This document shows, in pieces, positions 61,110-64,000 of a stretch of DNA of 64,000 bases. A program made the translations under genes and the position numbers. Every line of letters begins with the position of its first letter. Within the stretch, counting starts at the first letter, position 1. Source of the stretch: Kingdonia uniflora (Eukaryota > Streptophyta > Magnoliopsida > Ranunculales > Circaeasteraceae); contig JACGCM010002460.1 of assembly GCA_014058105.1 (NCBI GenBank), positions 496,001 through 560,000 of the forward strand, given 5' to 3'. Under the pieces are notes generated by a model. It was given only the letters and a program-made list of their open reading frames with translations, was not told the DNA's origin and made no database searches.

Positions 61110-62720
61110 AGGACCCACCGGTCAGATGATTTTGAATGGTGATGAAACGAAAGAGATATCAATCAAGTAGAAAAACAGATAATGAAATGTGAGTGGGGGT
61201 TAACATTGTGAAATACAGCAAGGTTTGTTGGTTTAACAGGATTGTGGCAAGTTGTAGCTGCATTGCATGGATCTGTGACACTCTGTATTATGGGCTGTTG
61301 CCGCGTTGTTTTCGTTAATCAAACAATTATGTATGTATTGAGTGAGAAATAGCATAATATATATATTCATTTGAAACAACACTTTAAATTGAAGTCTCAT
61401 ATTTCTTCCAATTTTTTCTTAATAATAGATATCAAAAGCTGCACAAAAATCTATGCTAAAATTATTTAAGTTTGCTTCAAATTTCACTTTGAATATTTGT
61501 GCTCCTAATTTCAATTCTTGGAGGTTAGAAATCTTTGCAGGGTTAAAACTTACTGCGCAACAACAATTTACTCATTCTGTGCTCTTATTGCTGTGATCGG
61601 AAACCAGAAACAATGCCATTATCAGGATATGGAGTATTAGTATTCCCCAACAAACCTTTTTAAAAGGAGCTCACTGCTTATTATTTACAAACCTTGCAGT
61701 GAAATTGATGAATGCAATTCAGCTCTTACTCTTAAAAAACTAATTAATCAGAGATCTCATTATTTCATTATGATTAATGTTGCCTGGTGGAACTCTTATG
61801 TACTTGCTGGTATTGAAATTGCACTCGTGGACGCTTATTTCAATTGTATTTATGCAGGAGATCCAGTTGAAGCACAGGAAGGGTATGCCATCATCAAGGG
61901 TATCAAGGCTATGAAGATTGAAATTTTGAGTTATTGGTCGACAACAAAAAAAACTGATAAGAAATAGTAGTTACTAGCAACGGTCATAATGTATAATGTG
62001 AGACCTATAAAGAGGAATGAACAAGAGCAAATAGGGGACATATTTTTCTATTTAGAAAACCATCACAGCACTGTCAAGAATACCTGCTGTAATCAGTAAT
62101 CACTCAGTCAATAATATTGTGTCGTGTTTTTTTACCTATTCAAAGGTTTCCACACTAGATCTTATTTTGTTAATGATTACTTGTTATTGTATATAGTATT
62201 CTGACCATCTACTAATAATAGTAAGAAAAACTAAGTTCCAGTTCTAAATTTAGGCTCTTACAGTTAATCTTTCACTTCTTAAAGGAGTATAATAGGGGTT
62301 GTTGTCATTCTGTTGACGTTAATAGGTGCACTACTAGACTAGCTGCCATTCTTCGCAAACTTAACCCTCAGTCTTTTGTTTGTTCAATAATTGCCTCAGT
62401 GTTGACTTTTAATGTGGTGATGCTTTTTCTTGCTTTAAAAATGAAAATGAAGTAGTAGTTTGGGTTGGAGATCAAATCTGAAACAACAACCGGTGTGCGT
62501 GTGAACAAAACGGGGATCGATCATCAAGTCGTCAGGTAAGTTTTAATAGCGAACAATCTAACTCAACTCAATATAATCATCGTGTTTTTCTTTCGCTGAG
62601 ATTATTATTAGATCTTTCTATTCCAACCCAGATCTTACTTTCTCGTCGATTTAATTGTTAATATGCCCATGATCTTGAAATCTATATATTACAACTAACT
62701 CAAACAAAATATTTCATAGT
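61110..62720. other. Intergenic region; LTR-like relic and RraA-like 5' flank
   Basis: The stretch 61960-62250 resembles parts of the solo LTR at 43984-44735 (gagacctataaagaggaatg; cctattcaaaggtttccaca) and may be a decayed relative. Just upstream of the RraA-like start, cgtcag|gtaagt near 62535 and a pyrimidine-rich ttcatag at 62713-62719 could bound an intron in the 5' untranslated region. Nothing else was supported. Confidence 0.35.
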
Positions 62721-63214
62721 ATGTCTATGGCTGCTACTGCTGAAGTATGTGATGCAAACGCCCAGCTAATATCAACTGGCGAGCTCGTGCACTTCACCTA
62801 TTTTCCAAATATATGGACGATGCCAAGTTTTCTCTGGACCCGTAGTGACTCTCAAGTCTTTGAGGATAATGTTCTTGTTCGCGAATTTCTGGAGGAAAAA
62901 GGCAATGGTAGAGTTTGGTGGTTGATGGTGGGGGAAGTATGCGTTGTGCTATCTTAGGAGGTAATCCTGTCCAACAAGCTCAAAACAATGGATGGTCTGG
63001 TATAGTTGTTAATGGTTGTATACGTGATGTGGATGAGATCAATGGTTGTGATATTGGAGTTAGAGCTTTGGCTTCATCCTATGAAAGCTTATAAGAAAGG
63101 ATGGGAGAGAAACATGTTCCAGTTACAATTGCTGGAACGCGAATCTGTGATGGTGAGTGGCTTTATGCAGATACCGATGGAATTCTTGTTTCTCGAACAG
63201 AGTTGTCAATCTAG
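62721..63214 (+). pseudogene. RraA-like protein (putative HMG aldolase), frame broken by small deletions
   Basis: Plant RraA-like proteins are annotated as 4-hydroxy-4-methyl-2-oxoglutarate aldolases or RNase E regulators; their role in plants is unclear. From ATG 62721 the frame reads TAEVCDANAQLISTGEL. It then continues in changing frames with [48 protein letters not shown], the signature region [40 protein letters not shown] and GILVSRTELSI before TAG at 63212-63214. About seven bases are missing in six places (near 62785, 62797, 62855, 62917, 63078 and 63103), several in short homopolymers. Adding seven bases gives 166 aa, the length I expect for the family. There are no substitution stops. 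It may be an intact gene with sequence errors, not a true pseudogene. Confidence 0.8.
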
Positions 63215-64000
63215 ACAACACTGGAGAGCTTCCTCTGTTGCGTTTTCAGGTTAGCTTTTTTTGTCAAGCTGCTGTTGTATGCAATATTTATTCTATGCAC
63301 TCTACAAGTAATAAGTGGCATTGCCAATCTATTTTGTTTCATTTTGGCAAAGGTGTATGCATTGCAACAATGCCTACATTTAGGCATTCTAGTAGAAAGG
63401 ATTGAGAATAGTTCGGTTAGGTGAATATTTTGGTTAAAAGGCATATTAGGATTCATCCCTATGTAACTTTGGTTCATCATAATATCAATAATAAGCTCTC
63501 TTGTTTCTCAATATTGTGTGTGCCTCTACTATTGGCGATTGTGTGAGTGCTTTGATATCTAACAAGTTATCTGACATTTACCTCATTGAGGTAAGCATGA
63601 AAACTTACACGAATGTACAGTTTATATTCCCTATGAGACACTAATCAATCGCAAGTGTGGCGCTCTTGGGTATTTCAGAGGAGACATTTCAAATTTGGAT
63701 GTGTAAGTAGAGTCTATAGTGACAAGAATGCTACAACGAGGACTGATAACTTGTATGGCTCACAGGTGTGGCTTTGCCCAAGTTGATACCACATGACACA
63801 AATTGTTTTGAAATTTGTCTTAATACCCGTGTTTTCTTGCGATACATGTTTTTATAGATGACTGACTATATATAGAGCATCTTAGGTGGCTCGTCGTATA
63901 TAACATTAAATCCTGAAGAAGCGGACTACTTCTTTGTTTCAGTCTCGATGCACCGCACTTAACATGAAGATATTCAATGACTATTCTATACCTGTTTACG
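63215..64000. other. Downstream flank to window end
   Basis: Open frames here are short and unrecognised. A few stretches near 63590-63760 have a faint retrotransposon flavour, but no motif is strong enough to call. Confidence 0.35.

Noticed and set aside
1..64000. CRISPR array, bacterial operon or organellar insert
   Set aside because: No regularly spaced identical repeats with unique spacers, no ribosome-binding sites with clustered genes, and no chloroplast or mitochondrial gene was recognised.

Overview
This is eukaryotic nuclear DNA from a flowering plant, most likely a eudicot; I cannot name the species. The evidence is AT-rich sequence, multi-exon genes with GT/AG introns, plant-specific families (NAC factor, KORRIGAN cellulase, ferric reductase oxidase, zeta GST) and a heavy load of plant transposable elements. 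All exon models below were assembled by hand from reading frame, splice sites and remembered family conservation. Identities to named Arabidopsis genes come from memory, not from a search.

Layout. 1-3.6 kb: intergenic, with one MITE-like element. 3.6-5.2 kb (-): complete NAC gene of the NAC035/LOV1 type. 5.2-8.5 kb: nothing recognised. 8.5-10.8 kb: 5' part of a Ty1/copia element (LTR, leader, gag start). 11.1-12.7 kb: a repeat array studded with tRNA-derived SINEs. 12.95-25.9 kb: a tandem duplication of a decayed chimera that joins one glutathione-peroxidase exon to PIG-A exons. Each unit is led by a 45-bp minisatellite, and the first carries a 2.9-kb solo LTR. 26.4-29.3 kb: a possible solo LTR, a relic START exon and an intact START-domain gene (+). 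29.9-35.6 kb: a methyltransferase pseudogene split by a young 4.5-kb LTR element lying in minus orientation. 35.9-38.7 kb (-): alpha/beta hydrolase of the CLD1 type. 40.7-43.6 kb (-): CHIP-type TPR/U-box ubiquitin ligase. 43.8-45.1 kb: a candidate MITE containing a solo LTR with target-site duplication. 45.5-48.7 kb (-): zeta-class GST with a LINE remnant in its last intron. 51.5-54.9 kb (+): ferric reduction oxidase. 55.4-57.3 kb: MITE-like repeats and a Ty3 gag scrap. 57.7-61.1 kb (+): KORRIGAN-type endoglucanase with three 1-nt frameshifts. 62.7-63.2 kb (+): RraA-like gene with about six small deletions.

The genes form no operon or pathway cluster; this is ordinary gene-plus-transposon plant DNA. 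Six gene models (NAC, START, CLD1-like, CHIP, GSTZ, FRO) close perfectly in frame across 4-9 exons each. The KORRIGAN and RraA-like genes are broken only by tiny deletions, mostly in short homopolymers, which looks more like uncorrected sequence than evolution. The most unusual structure is the duplicated GPX/PIG-A chimera at 12.9-25.9 kb. I found no convincing undescribed biochemical system.
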